From contig CAKPNI010000010.1 of assembly GCA_934168355.1 (NCBI GenBank), positions 1 through 49,996 on the forward strand: a DNA stretch of 49,996 bases. The letters run 5' to 3'. The DNA is from an uncultured Clostridia bacterium (GTDB lineage Bacteria > Bacillota > Clostridia > TANB77 > CAG-508). Position numbers and translations under genes: made by a program. Below the pieces are notes generated by a model. It searched no databases and had not been told where the DNA came from. It saw only the letters and a program-made list of their open reading frames with translations. Positions 7,462 to 16,468 of this stretch are shown here, piece by piece (the stretch's first letter is position 1; each line of letters begins with the position of its first letter).

Positions 7462-7821
7462 TCAATCTTCATCCTCTTTTAAGAGGTAATTAATCACATT
7501 CGTGATAATATCTCCACGGAGCAAATCATCTTCGATAGTCATTGACTCGTAGAGTTCCTCTTCAAGTTTCGACAGAGATTTTGCTGAAGATGTTTCAATG
7601 ATTTGCTTGTGTCTAAGTCCTTTTGTCTTTCGACACAGCTCTGGCATACGACTCATGACTTTTCTTGCCGACTCATCAAGTGTTTCGCTTTTCTTTTTTG
7701 TTTCTACCTTGTACCGTCTTAAAGCTAACTGTGCTAAAAACAAGGTATTATACTTGCTAAGTCCCATGCCAAGTACATCATTCATTATACGTCCAACCAG
7801 CAGTTCTTCTCTTTCATTCAT
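7462..7821 (-). CDS. 119-residue hypothetical protein with atypical composition
   Basis: An unrecognised, mostly helical, charged protein with no membrane segment. The gene has its own promoter, AGGAG site and terminator, and is visibly richer in G+C than its neighbours, using CTG, CGT and CGA codons that are rare elsewhere. It may therefore be a recent arrival. Codon 36 is CGG (7716-7714), in frame and without any sign of a shift. If the C were skipped as in five other genes, translation would stop four codons later, giving a 38-residue peptide. It is the one clear counter-example to the CGG skipping model, unless the gene is foreign or non-functional here. Predicted function: none. Confidence 0.55.
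   Translation of the reverse strand: MNEREELLVGRIMNDVLGMGLSKYNTLFLAQLALRRYKVETKKKSETLDESARKVMSRMPELCRKTKGLRHKQIIETSSAKSLSKLEEELYESMTIEDDLLRGDIITNVINYLLKEDED
7714..7716 (-). other. In-frame CGG with no compensating shift (exception)
   Basis: AGA CGG TAC in the 119-residue gene. The open frame continues unbroken for 83 codons, so here CGG would have to be read as arginine, or the protein is not made in full. Confidence 0.7.
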
Positions 7822-7870
7822 TGTTTTTTCTCCTTTTTTGGTAAGTATATTAACTAGTTGCTATTTTTAT

Positions 7871-7899
7871 AGTATATCACTTTTTCCATTTTTTTACAA
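7871..7899 (-). promoter_or_regulatory. Promoter of the 119-residue gene
   Basis: On the minus strand TTGTAA and TATACT are 17 bases apart, about 50 bases upstream of the ATG at 7821. Confidence 0.6.
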
Positions 7900-7985
7900 T
7901 ACATTTTCAAAAATTTATTTTACTCTTGGTTTTTCTATGTTTCAAGTCAACACATATTCATCTGCTATTTCCATCATTTACCAAT

Positions 7986-10031
7986 CTAAATTTCAATTCT
8001 TCCCTCAACTCTGCCTTCAATTAAATGCCTTAGCCTACTATTTTTCTCCATAACCAATCCAGAATCCTCACTCATAATCCTAGAACTCAAATCTTGAACA
8101 ACTTTCAAAACATCAATATCCTCAAAAAGATTAGCAATTTTCATCTCAGGAATACCATGTTGGGCAGTGCCGAAAAAATCTCCAGAGCCACGAAGTTCTA
8201 AGTCTTTTTCAGATATTACAAAACCGTCATTTGTCTGGCACATAATCTTCATTCTCTCTTGAACAACTTTTCCTTTGCCCTCAAACTTCAAAATACAATA
8301 AGACTTATACTCCCCACGGCCAACTCTACCTCTAAGCTGATGAAGCTGAGCAAGCCCAAACCTTTCACTATTTTCTATTACCATAATATTTGCATTTGGA
8401 ACATCAACTCCAACTTCTATAACAGTTGTTGAAATTAAAATATCAATATCTCCATTTTTAAATCTAAGCATAATATCATCTTTTTCTTTTGGCTTCATTT
8501 TTCCATGCAAAAACTCAACCTTATATTTGCTAAAAGTCTCATTTTGTAGTTTCGTAGCAAGTTCTGTTACAGACTTTAGATCCATTTCTTCATTTTCTTC
8601 AACCAAAGGACACACAATATAACATTGTCTTCCATCATCTAATTGTTTTTCTATAAAGTGATTTACTCTTTCTTCAAAGCTTTTTCCAACAGCAAATGTA
8701 TCAATTTTTTTCCTATTTGGTGGCAATTCATTTATTATAGAAATATCCAAATCCCCATATAAGATTAGAGCTAAAGTTCTTGGAATTGGTGTTGCAGACA
8801 TTACTATTACATCTGGATTATTTCCTTTTGCAACAATTTTAGCCCTTTGTTTTACTCCGAAACGGTGTTGCTCATCTGTTACAACAAGTCCCAAATTTTT
8901 AAAACTTACATCTTCTTCTAACATAGCATGTGTTCCAATTAATATATCAATTTCCCCATTTGCTAATTTTTCCTTTATAATTTGCTTATTTTTCTTCGTT
9001 ATACTTGAAACTAATAGTTCACACTTTATTCCAAATTTATTTAAAGTTTTCTGAAAATTCTCCATATGTTGTGATGCCAAAATTGCGGTCGGAGCCAATA
9101 TCGCCGCCTGATAACCTGATTTTACAGCTTTATATGCTGCAATAATACTTACAATTGTTTTACCAGAACCAACATCTCCCTGAAGCAGTCTGTTCATTGG
9201 CTTATCACTTTCCATATCTTGATTTATTTCTTTAAGCACTTTTAATTGCGCATTTGTAAGTGTAAATGGCAATGTATCTATTACATCACTCATTTTTATA
9301 TTTTGGTCAAAAGTAATTCCTTTTTCCTCTGTTTTATAGCTTTGTTTTATATGTAAAAGAGCCAATTGAAAACTTAATAATTCTTCAAAAACCAGCCTAT
9401 ATCTTGCTCTTGTAAACTCATTTTTATTTTCAGGGAAATGTATTTTTTTTATCGCATTATTTAAACCCATCAATTTATATTTTTCTAAAATATAGTCAGG
9501 TATTGTCTCTTCTAAGTTTCCATAAACTTCATCAACACCATTTTCAATAATTTTTCTTATTGTATTTTGGCTTATTCCATATGTTAAAGGATATATTGGA
9601 ATTATTTTTCCTGTATTTTTATTTACACCTGATTCGTCAAAAATAGGAGATTTCATTTCATATCTACCTAGCTTTATATCAACTTTTCCGTAAAAATTGT
9701 ATGTATTTCCTATTTTAAAAATATTCTTTACATAACTTTGGTTATACCACACAATTGTACACGGATTTTCACCATCTCTTACTACTAGCTTGTATATTTT
9801 TAGTTTTCCTGCAAATGTTTCAGAAACTTTTGTTATCGCAACTGCCTTTATTAGTGCTTCTTCTCCATCTTTGCAATCAGATAGCTTTTTTGCAACTCCC
9901 CTGTCCTCGTAATTTCTTGGAAAATATGTTATTAGGTCTTGAAGAGTTTGTATATTTAATTTATTTAACAATTTTACTCTTGATGGTCCAACATTTTTTA
10001 TATATTGTACCGATTTTTGTAAATCTACCAT
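7986..10031 (-). CDS. recG: ATP-dependent DNA helicase RecG
   Basis: A 681-residue superfamily 2 helicase, the normal RecG length. It has an N-terminal wedge/OB-fold region (about 50-150), Walker A GDVGSGKT at 285-292, the DEQHRFG box (about 386) and SATPIPRT (motif III). The C-terminal helicase half includes QLRGRVGRGEYKS. RecG remodels stalled replication forks and branch-migrates Holliday junctions. The ATG at 10031 is preceded by AGGAG. It lies 8 bases downstream of the phosphoesterase gene and is probably in one operon with it and tsaD. No in-frame CGG occurs in its 681 codons. Confidence 0.96.
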   Translation of the reverse strand: MVDLQKSVQYIKNVGPSRVKLLNKLNIQTLQDLITYFPRNYEDRGVAKKLSDCKDGEEALIKAVAITKVSETFAGKLKIYKLVVRDGENPCTIVWYNQSYVKNIFKIGNTYNFYGKVDIKLGRYEMKSPIFDESGVNKNTGKIIPIYPLTYGISQNTIRKIIENGVDEVYGNLEETIPDYILEKYKLMGLNNAIKKIHFPENKNEFTRARYRLVFEELLSFQLALLHIKQSYKTEEKGITFDQNIKMSDVIDTLPFTLTNAQLKVLKEINQDMESDKPMNRLLQGDVGSGKTIVSIIAAYKAVKSGYQAAILAPTAILASQHMENFQKTLNKFGIKCELLVSSITKKNKQIIKEKLANGEIDILIGTHAMLEEDVSFKNLGLVVTDEQHRFGVKQRAKIVAKGNNPDVIVMSATPIPRTLALILYGDLDISIINELPPNRKKIDTFAVGKSFEERVNHFIEKQLDDGRQCYIVCPLVEENEEMDLKSVTELATKLQNETFSKYKVEFLHGKMKPKEKDDIMLRFKNGDIDILISTTVIEVGVDVPNANIMVIENSERFGLAQLHQLRGRVGRGEYKSYCILKFEGKGKVVQERMKIMCQTNDGFVISEKDLELRGSGDFFGTAQHGIPEMKIANLFEDIDVLKVVQDLSSRIMSEDSGLVMEKNSRLRHLIEGRVEGRIEI

Positions 10032-10039
10032 TTTTTCTC

Positions 10040-10735
10040 CTATATTTTCAGTAACTTAAAATTCAATGCATCTGCACTAACCAACTTAAAGTCAATTCCA
10101 TAAATATTTCCTTCAATTGCATCTTCTATTGATTTTCCATGTAAATGTGCATAGAAACATTTTTTTATATTATATTTTCTAAGTACTCTCATAAATTCAT
10201 TATCAATATTTTGTCTTATAATAGGTGGATAATGCATAAAAACAATAATTTCTTTATCACTATTCAAATCTAAAGCGCTTTTTATAGAAAGTTCCAGCCT
10301 CAAAGCTTCTCTGTCAATTAGCTTTTTTTCTTGTTCTGTCCTTTCATTATTTAGGCTCCAACCTCTTGTGCCACAAATTATTTTATCTTCCACCTCTATG
10401 CTATTATTTTGTATAAAATCTATATTTTGGAAATTATGTTCATTTAAAAATTTCTTCATATTAGTTACTGTAGTCCACCAGTATTCATGATTTCCTTTAA
10501 GCATTATCTTTTTTCCCGGCAAACTATTCAAATATTCAAAATCTTTTACAGTATCTTTCAAATACATAGCCCACGAGAAATCTCCCGGATGAATTACTGT
10601 ATCTTCTGGTTTTACCTTAGAAAGCCAGTCTTTTTTGATTTTTTCTTCATGATTGTTCCAGTTTTCTCCAAATATATTCATCGGCTTCGGATTTGAAAAT
10701 GATAGGTGTAAATCTCCTATTGTGTATATCGACAT
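10040..10735 (-). CDS. Calcineurin-like metallophosphoesterase
   Basis: A 231-residue cytosolic phosphoesterase with all five family motifs: GDLHL (7-11), GDFSW (about 51), GNHEYWW (about 81), H in FMHYPP, and the HLHG metal-binding end. The YfcE/UPF0046-like arrangement suggests a two-metal phosphodiesterase or phosphatase; the substrate cannot be read from the sequence. The start ATG at 10735 has GGAGGG nearby. It sits between tsaD and recG, with 18 bases to tsaD and 8 bases to recG, and is likely co-transcribed. Confidence 0.85.
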   Translation of the reverse strand: MSIYTIGDLHLSFSNPKPMNIFGENWNNHEEKIKKDWLSKVKPEDTVIHPGDFSWAMYLKDTVKDFEYLNSLPGKKIMLKGNHEYWWTTVTNMKKFLNEHNFQNIDFIQNNSIEVEDKIICGTRGWSLNNERTEQEKKLIDREALRLELSIKSALDLNSDKEIIVFMHYPPIIRQNIDNEFMRVLRKYNIKKCFYAHLHGKSIEDAIEGNIYGIDFKLVSADALNFKLLKI

Positions 10736-10753
10736 AATTCATCCCTCCTTGCA

Positions 10754-11743
10754 TTACAACTTCAAATTAGGAACTGCATTTAAATCAAGTTCATCTCTTC
10801 TTCCGCTCACAAAATTATAATATCCTGCAGATGCAATCATTGCAGCATTATCTGTGCAAAGTTTCAAATCTGGCATATATACTTTCAAATTTTCACTTTC
10901 AAGTTTCAAAATCTCATTTCTTATATAAGAATTAGCCGATACTCCACCTGCTATTGCCAAACTTTTCATTCCTGTTTGCGTTACTGCCTTTTCAATATTT
11001 TCTATCAAAACCTCAGTCACAGTTTTCTCAAAACTTGCACATAAATCTGCTTTTTTTATATCTTTGGTATTATGATTTATGTTTATAACAGCTGTTTTTA
11101 TACCACTAAAGCTAAAATCTAAAGAATTTTCAAAATGTGTTTTTGGAAGCTTTATATTTGCCTGCCCCTCTTTAGCTAATTTATCCACTTTAGGTCCTCC
11201 GGGATAGTCTAATCCTACCACTCTTGCAACTTTATCAAATGCTTCCCCTATTGCATCATCTCTAGTTTTTCCAAGTACTTCGAACTCTGTATAATCTTTT
11301 ACATAAACTATTTGCGTATTTCCACCTGATACTAGTAAACATAAAAATGGTGGTTTTAGTTCTTTATATGTTAAGTAATTTGCCGCAATATGTCCTTGTA
11401 TATGGTTTACTCCTACCAATGGCTTATTTATTGCATATGACAAAGCTTTTGCATATGACACACCAACTAATAATGCTCCAACTAAGCCCGGTCCATATGT
11501 TGGGGTTATTGCATCTATGTCTTTAAATTCAACATTTGCTTCTTTTAGTGCTAGCATTGTTACCCTAGATATTGCTTCTATATGGTTTCTTGATGCTATT
11601 TCTGGCACAACCCCTCCATATTTTTCGTGAATTGGAATTTGTGTATCTATTATATTTGACAATATTTCTCTTCCATTTTTTACAACTGCAACAGATGTTT
11701 CATCACAACTTGATTCTATTCCTAATGTTAATATATCTCTCAT
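10754..11743 (-). CDS. tsaD: tRNA threonylcarbamoyladenosine modification protein TsaD
   Basis: A 329-residue Kae1/TsaD (ASKHA fold) protein. It transfers the threonylcarbamoyl group to A37 of ANN-decoding tRNAs with TsaB and TsaE. The opening GIESSCDETSVAVV is diagnostic, the metal-binding H114 and H118 lie in NHIQGH, and the ATP-binding loops SGGNTQ and AGGVSAN follow. I choose ATG at 11743 because AAGGA is about ten bases upstream; a GTG at 11752 is too close to that site. It is the first gene of the tsaD-phosphoesterase-recG unit. Confidence 0.95.
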   Translation of the reverse strand: MRDILTLGIESSCDETSVAVVKNGREILSNIIDTQIPIHEKYGGVVPEIASRNHIEAISRVTMLALKEANVEFKDIDAITPTYGPGLVGALLVGVSYAKALSYAINKPLVGVNHIQGHIAANYLTYKELKPPFLCLLVSGGNTQIVYVKDYTEFEVLGKTRDDAIGEAFDKVARVVGLDYPGGPKVDKLAKEGQANIKLPKTHFENSLDFSFSGIKTAVININHNTKDIKKADLCASFEKTVTEVLIENIEKAVTQTGMKSLAIAGGVSANSYIRNEILKLESENLKVYMPDLKLCTDNAAMIASAGYYNFVSGRRDELDLNAVPNLKL

Positions 11744-11786
11744 TTCTTCCACTTCCTTATTATTCTGTTATATTGTACTAAATAAT

Positions 11787-11819
11787 AAAAAAAATAGCAA
11801 TGGCTAATTGCTATTTTTT
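11787..11819 (-). terminator. Rho-independent terminator overlapping a stop codon
   Basis: On the minus strand AAAAAATAGCAAT pairs with ATTGCTATTTTTT and runs into T8. The stop codon of the membrane protein gene (11804) lies in the loop. Confidence 0.8.
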
Positions 11820-12340
11820 CCTGTTTTTTTTGCTAATATTGCTGGTATTGCAACAACATATATAATTCTTACTAATGTTGATATTGTTACATATTGTCCC
11901 TCTATAATTGCTCCAAAGAATGCACCATCTATTAATGTTACAACTAGTGTTAAAACAAACATCCAGCCATAGCTATCTTTTTTTATCTTTCTTAAGAAAT
12001 CAAATGTATATATAAATATTAATTGTCCAATTAAGAATGATAAAAATGAGTAAATCATAACATATGCATCCATTGAGTTTAGTAATGCCCATTCTACAAC
12101 ATATGTTAATGATGCTGTTATTAGTGTTACAGCCATAACTAAAAGACTTCTTTTATAGTCTGCTTTTTTTACTATTAATCCTGATATTAGGTATGTTAAA
12201 GGATATAGTATAACACTAAAATATAGTGGCGAACCTAATATTTCGATATGTGTTCTAGCTAAAAAGTTTGCTACTATAAATATGATTGGCATTCCTAATA
12301 AATAAATTAATGGTAATGATTCTGTTTTTTTCTCTTTCAT
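11804..12340 (-). CDS. Polytopic membrane protein, possibly VUT/YhhQ-like transporter
   Basis: A 178-residue protein with five to six hydrophobic helices. The spacing of LYFSVILYPLTYLISGL, then a charged KKADYKRS loop, and later FLIGQLIFIYTFDFLRK resembles the VUT (queuosine-precursor/vitamin uptake) family, but I cannot confirm it by eye. AGGAGG lies nine bases upstream of the ATG at 12340. It is a single gene with its own terminator, divergent from the VanW gene. Confidence 0.55.
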   Translation of the reverse strand: MKEKKTESLPLIYLLGMPIIFIVANFLARTHIEILGSPLYFSVILYPLTYLISGLIVKKADYKRSLLVMAVTLITASLTYVVEWALLNSMDAYVMIYSFLSFLIGQLIFIYTFDFLRKIKKDSYGWMFVLTLVVTLIDGAFFGAIIEGQYVTISTLVRIIYVVAIPAILAKKTGKNSN

Positions 12341-12475
12341 AAAAAGTTCCTCCTTAGTTTTTTTTATTTTACCCTATATTTTTTTTATTTTCAATAGTTT
12401 TTAAAAAATGTAATATAATTGTAATATTTTTGAAAAAAATTGTAAATAATATATAAAAATGTTGGAGGTTTTAAA

Positions 12476-13228
12476 TTGAAAAAGTTATATATTTTTATAA
12501 TTATTGGTTTGATTGTACTTGGATGTGGTTTTGGTTTTTATTTTTATAAACGTAATAATTCTAGTACTTCGAAAAATTCTAGCTTAAATGATTTTCCCTA
12601 TAATTCTACTAGAGTTTCTACAAATGATAATTCGTCAAATACTGAAAATGTAAATATTTCGTCACAAAATGATGTTTCTCAAAATGAAACAGCCAATAAT
12701 AATTCGCTAGATGCAAATAATGAAAATCCTGATAATTCTTCCCCAAATAAAGAGGAAAAACCTGCACCTGTCGCAGAAGTAGAAATTGCAAGTTTTACTA
12801 CCAAAATATATACAAAAGATCCTGAAAGGCAAAATAATATTTCAATTACTTGTTCTAGTTTAAATGATACAACAGTTGAAAATGGTAAAACTTTTTCTTT
12901 TTGCAATACGGTTGGTAAAGCCACTACTGCAAAAGGTTATAAAAAAGCAGATGTTTTTAAAGATGGCGAAAAAGTTGAGGCTTTAGGTGGTGGAAATTGT
13001 CAGGTAAGTTCTACTTTGTATAATGCTGTTCTTAAGGTTTCTGATTTAAAAGTTACAGAAAGACATGAACATAGTAATAACGTTCCTTATGTTTCTAAGG
13101 GCAAGGATGCAGCAGTGGCTTATGGTTCTTATGATTTTAAGTTTGTTAATAATACTGGAAGTAAAATAAAAATTACTTCGTCTTGTGATAAAAATTATGT
13201 TTATGTAAAAATTTTTAAACTATCATAA
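12476..13228 (+). CDS. VanW-family exported protein
   Basis: A 250-residue protein. An N-terminal hydrophobic segment (3-22) contains a possible lipobox ending at C17, so it may be a lipoprotein. A Ser/Asn-rich linker (about 28-90) follows. Residues about 100-245 are a VanW domain with GKTFSFCNTVGKATTAKGY, the hallmark GGGNCQVSSTLYNAVL and ERHEHSNNVPYV. VanW proteins are associated with the cell wall; their biochemical role is not established. The start is TTG at 12476, with TGGAGG seven bases upstream. The gene stands alone, followed by its own terminator. Confidence 0.85.
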   Translation: MKKLYIFIIIGLIVLGCGFGFYFYKRNNSSTSKNSSLNDFPYNSTRVSTNDNSSNTENVNISSQNDVSQNETANNNSLDANNENPDNSSPNKEEKPAPVAEVEIASFTTKIYTKDPERQNNISITCSSLNDTTVENGKTFSFCNTVGKATTAKGYKKADVFKDGEKVEALGGGNCQVSSTLYNAVLKVSDLKVTERHEHSNNVPYVSKGKDAAVAYGSYDFKFVNNTGSKIKITSSCDKNYVYVKIFKLS

Positions 13229-13248
13229 ATTATTATGGTAGTTTTTTT
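13217..13248 (+). terminator. Rho-independent terminator after the VanW gene
   Basis: AAACTATCATAA pairs with TTATGGTAGTTT with one G-T pair, followed by T7. The TAA stop lies in the stem. Confidence 0.8.
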
Positions 13249-13316
13249 GCATATTTTGTTATGTTTCACATAAATTAAAGTAACTTTAGTTATACTTTGA
13301 AAGGATTGATAAAACT

Positions 13317-14561
13317 ATGAAAATAAATTCTTGCAAATTTAAATTTTTTTTAATTATTTTTAGTATATTGATATTTTTCTCTTCTCCTATATATGCGTAT
13401 TCTGATATTCATACATGGACTTCTCCAGCAAGTTTTTCGCTTGAAACATCAAGTCCTGTGTCATCAAACAATATAGATGATGCTTCAAATCCATTAAATT
13501 TAGATTGTGGCTCATGTATTTTAATCGAACAAAAAACAGGTCAAATCTTATATTCATATAATTCACACGAAAAATTAAAACCTGCAAGTGTGACAAAACT
13601 TATGAGTATATATTTAATAATGGAAGCAATCTCGCAAGGAAAAATTTCATATGATACGCCTATCCCATGTTCTTCCAATGCCGAATCCATGGGAGGTTCA
13701 CAAATATGGCTTACTACAACCGAAAATTTAACAGTTGATGAAATGCTAAAAGCTATCTGTGTCGTGTCAGCAAATGACTGTGTAACTGCCATGGCTGAAT
13801 ACTTAGGAGGAACAGAAGAAAATTTTGTAAATATGATGAACGAAAAGGCAAATTTACTTGGTATGAATGATACCAACTTTAAAAATTGCCATGGTATAGA
13901 TGATGATGACCACTATACTTCAAGCTATGATATTGCGCTTCTTTCTAGGGCATTACTTAACGATTATCCAGAAATCACAAAATATACAACAATTTACATG
14001 GATACTCTCCGTGATGGCAAGTCTAGTTTAGTAAATACAAATAAATTGGTTAGAAATTATAAAGGATGTACCGGTCTAAAAACTGGCTCAACCTCTCTTG
14101 CTCTTTACAATTTATCCGCTTCTGCAACTCGTGACAATTTAAGCCTAATTGCTGTTGTTATGAAAGCTCCTTCTTCTAAAATTAGATTTAGTAATGCTGC
14201 TAGTCTATTAGATTATGGCTTTTCAAATTTCGAGTATAAAGAACTTGCAAAAAAAGATGAGATTGTTAAATCTTTAAGGGTTGATAAAGGCGTTTTACCT
14301 AATGTTGATGTTGTTTCTGAAAATGATTGTGGAACTTTGATTTCTAAAGGAAATGATATTAATATTGAACAAAATGTTTTGATTTCAAATGAAATTTTAG
14401 CACCTATTTCTAAAGGCGACGTTATTGGAAAACTCGAGTTTCGTTTGAATGGCGAGGTTGTTTCAGAGGTTAATTTGGTTGCTAGGGATGATGTTGGAAA
14501 AATGGGTATCGTTTCTATGGAGAAACTTGTTGTTGGCAATTGGTTGGAACTTTTGAGGTAA
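13317..14561 (+). CDS. D-alanyl-D-alanine carboxypeptidase (S11, DacF/PBP5-type)
   Basis: A 414-residue secreted penicillin-binding protein that trims the terminal D-Ala of peptidoglycan stem peptides. It has a signal peptide (1-27, ending IYAYS), the SxxK motif S91-VTK (nucleophile S91), SxN as S150-A-N152, and KTG as K254-TG in LKTGST. The C-terminal beta domain (about 300-414) is present, so the length is complete. AAAGGA lies about 11 bases before the ATG. DacF-type members act in spore cortex formation, but the sequence alone does not separate DacF from vegetative paralogues. The gene is followed by REP-like repeats that may also end transcription. Confidence 0.92.
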   Translation: MKINSCKFKFFLIIFSILIFFSSPIYAYSDIHTWTSPASFSLETSSPVSSNNIDDASNPLNLDCGSCILIEQKTGQILYSYNSHEKLKPASVTKLMSIYLIMEAISQGKISYDTPIPCSSNAESMGGSQIWLTTTENLTVDEMLKAICVVSANDCVTAMAEYLGGTEENFVNMMNEKANLLGMNDTNFKNCHGIDDDDHYTSSYDIALLSRALLNDYPEITKYTTIYMDTLRDGKSSLVNTNKLVRNYKGCTGLKTGSTSLALYNLSASATRDNLSLIAVVMKAPSSKIRFSNAASLLDYGFSNFEYKELAKKDEIVKSLRVDKGVLPNVDVVSENDCGTLISKGNDINIEQNVLISNEILAPISKGDVIGKLEFRLNGEVVSEVNLVARDDVGKMGIVSMEKLVVGNWLELLR

Positions 14562-14565
14562 ACGC

Positions 14566-14630
14566 ATTGGGACCGGTTCTTTTTTAAAACGGGGACGGTT
14601 CCTTTTTCAAAAAAGAACCGTCCCCATTTC
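14566..14630. repeat. REP-like elements, one half copy and one full palindrome
   Basis: A half copy ATTGGGACCGGTTC (from 14566) is followed by the full palindrome GGGGACGGTTC...GAACCGTCCCC (14591-14625). It lies between two convergent genes, where it could also work as a bidirectional terminator. Confidence 0.8.
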
Positions 14631-14635
14631 AAAAA

Positions 14636-15589
14636 TCATGCTCTTATGTTTTCTCCCTTTTCAAACATCTTCCTAAAAGTAACTTCATTATCAGGCACAC
14701 TATTTCCTTTACTTACCAAAATACCTAAACATTCTTGGTCAGACTTTTTTTGTTCATCAGAATAATTCTTTTTAAAATTAGCAATATCGTTATAATAATC
14801 TGTCTTTTTAGCATACTCCCAAAAAACATCTTCATACTGAATATTATCATAACACCAAGGTTTTTGGAACAAATTATAATGAATAAGTTTTGGATTTTTA
14901 AGTTCCTCTTTTCCCTCTGTTGGCATAGCATCCCACTCCTCATTTAAATACAATATCTTGCCATTACACATTGCATTTAAATAATCTTGGTCTGGAGCAA
15001 TCGAATCAAAGTGGTACGTATTTAATAATGTAAAAAATTTCTTGCTAAAGTCTGCTTCTCTCATTTTTTTCAAGTTCATTACTAATACTCCAGAATTTAT
15101 ATATTCAAGCCTATTTACTCCAACTGCTTCTTCTACATATTTGGTAAGCTCTGGTATTCCTTGAATTGAATTATCTGTTGATGCTCCAATAAAATTATCT
15201 CCTAATTCATGATTATATAATTCCGAAATATCTCCCGGAACTACTACATCACTATCTATATATACTCCCTTATCATATTCAGGAAACAAGTCCGCAATAA
15301 ATAGTCTAAAATATATTGTAAGTGTGAAATAATCACATCTAAGTCTGTTTTCAACTCTATCTGTAATTAGCTCCATTCCATCTTTCATTTCTCTGAAAAT
15401 TATGTCAAAACCTTCACATTTTAAATTTGATAATTTTTCTAAGTTTTCTTTATTTAATCCATCATGTAAAATAAAAATTTTATATTCATAATCTTTCGAA
15501 CTATTTTCAATTATTGATGTAATTGCACATGCTACATATGGTGCATATTTGTCATCTATTGTAAAAAATATTGGTATTTGTTTTTTCAT
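14636..15589 (-). CDS. Glycosyltransferase family 8
   Basis: A 317-residue GT-A-fold glycosyltransferase resembling lipopolysaccharide galactosyl/glucosyltransferases. IPIFFTIDDKYAPYVACAI at the N-terminus is the nucleotide-sugar binding region. The D112-S-D114 motif in YIDSDVV binds metal and UDP-sugar. YINSGVLVMNL and the APDQDYLN segment are family signatures. The acceptor is unknown. The ATG at 15589 has GAGAGGAAG upstream; the longer frame from 15652 only translates the adjacent REP element. It follows the PlsC-like and second GT8 genes on the same strand, suggesting a cell-surface glycan or glycolipid cluster. Confidence 0.88.
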   Translation of the reverse strand: MKKQIPIFFTIDDKYAPYVACAITSIIENSSKDYEYKIFILHDGLNKENLEKLSNLKCEGFDIIFREMKDGMELITDRVENRLRCDYFTLTIYFRLFIADLFPEYDKGVYIDSDVVVPGDISELYNHELGDNFIGASTDNSIQGIPELTKYVEEAVGVNRLEYINSGVLVMNLKKMREADFSKKFFTLLNTYHFDSIAPDQDYLNAMCNGKILYLNEEWDAMPTEGKEELKNPKLIHYNLFQKPWCYDNIQYEDVFWEYAKKTDYYNDIANFKKNYSDEQKKSDQECLGILVSKGNSVPDNEVTFRKMFEKGENIRA

Positions 15590-15610
15590 TTTTATCTTCC
15601 TCTCTTTTTT

Positions 15611-15655
15611 GAAATGGGGACGGTTCTTTTTTGAAAAAGGAACCGTCCCCATTTC
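15611..15655. repeat. REP-like palindrome (GGGGACGGTTC type)
   Basis: GAAATGGGGACGGTTC pairs perfectly with GAACCGTCCCCATTTC. It lies between two glycosyltransferase genes and nearly matches the copy at 7375. Confidence 0.85.
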
Positions 15656-16468
15656 AAAATTGTTTTAGTTTTTTATATCCGCTCAAGTATATCATCATAT
15701 TCAAAAATTTTCAACCTTTTATGAACTTTATCAATATCCCATGGCTTTATAGTTACCTTATGAAAAAAAGGCAATAACCTAAAACTCGTTGTAAAATGTT
15801 GAAACACTGTATCTTTTTTTAATTTACGTTGTTCATTATATTTTCTTTTTTCAATTTTTTTACCAACTGATAATTTATTTAATGATGATTGGTCTGGCAT
15901 AAACATTTTTTTATTTTGACACATTTCTCTTGCTTTTCTAAACAAGCCTGTCTCTCTTATTTTTTTCAAATTTAGCAACAAAACCCCAGAATTTATATAA
16001 TTAAATTTAATCTTTCTATTTTTGAAAAACCATTTCCCATAATAATCTAAAGATCCGTGCAATTTCATAATTTTCCATATCCTGATTATAAAAATCTTGG
16101 CAATCTTTTCTACATATTACATCATTATCTAAATACAAAATTCTATTTGGAAGTTCTGTTATCTCATCTGCAAATAATCTAAGCATACAACATGGTGTAA
16201 AACGAGTCTTCATGTTTCGAGCAGGCACTTCTTTTTCAAAAATTTCGGTTATGTCAATTTTTTTTATGCTGTTTTCCTTATTTATTAACTTCATTTTTTT
16301 ATCTAATACATCTATACATTTATCTGTTACTCCGTTAATATTCCATTCTTTACTATTTATTGTCAAAACATAAACATTTATTACAGTTTCAACATTTTTT
16401 AATAAAGATAAAACCGAAATTATAAGCCCATCTTCTATATTTTTATCTCCACAATATAAAACATTCAT
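15654..16468 (-). CDS. Second GT8-like glycosyltransferase, read through a +1 shift at CGG
   Basis: An approximately 270-residue glycosyltransferase split into two frames by one extra base. The first frame covers the sugar-nucleotide region and D114-N-D116 in ILYLDNDVI, and ends in ENYEIA. Skipping the C of the in-frame CGG at 16057 joins it to GSLDYYGKWFF and then FNYINSGVLLLNLKKIRE and MPDQSSLN, the expected GT8 order. A second in-frame CGG at 15681 gives ...LERI-stop if read as Arg, or ...LEGYKKLKQF-stop (15654) if skipped. The ATG at 16468 overlaps the acyltransferase stop (TAATG), so translation is coupled; AGGAG lies upstream. There are no further defects. Confidence 0.7.
15678..15681 (-). 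other. Possible +1 site (GAG CGG A) at the end of the GT8-like gene
   Basis: In-frame CGG two codons before a TAA. Skipping the C extends the protein by about six residues to a TGA at 15654-15656. Both readings are acceptable, so this site is neutral evidence. Confidence 0.4.
16054..16057 (-). other. +1 frameshift site (GCA CGG A), GT8-like gene
   Basis: In-frame CGG at codon 138. Dropping the C gives GCA GGA TCT TTA GAT and joins the two halves of the glycosyltransferase. Staying in frame ends 13 codons later. Confidence 0.72.

Noticed and set aside
12341..12475. Regulatory RNA between the divergent membrane-protein and VanW genes
   Set aside because: The sequence is simple A+T-rich DNA with no stable hairpin.
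15590..15652. N-terminal extension MGTVPFSKKNRPHF of the first GT8 protein
   Set aside because: It is the translation of the REP-like palindrome; the ribosome site supports ATG 15589.
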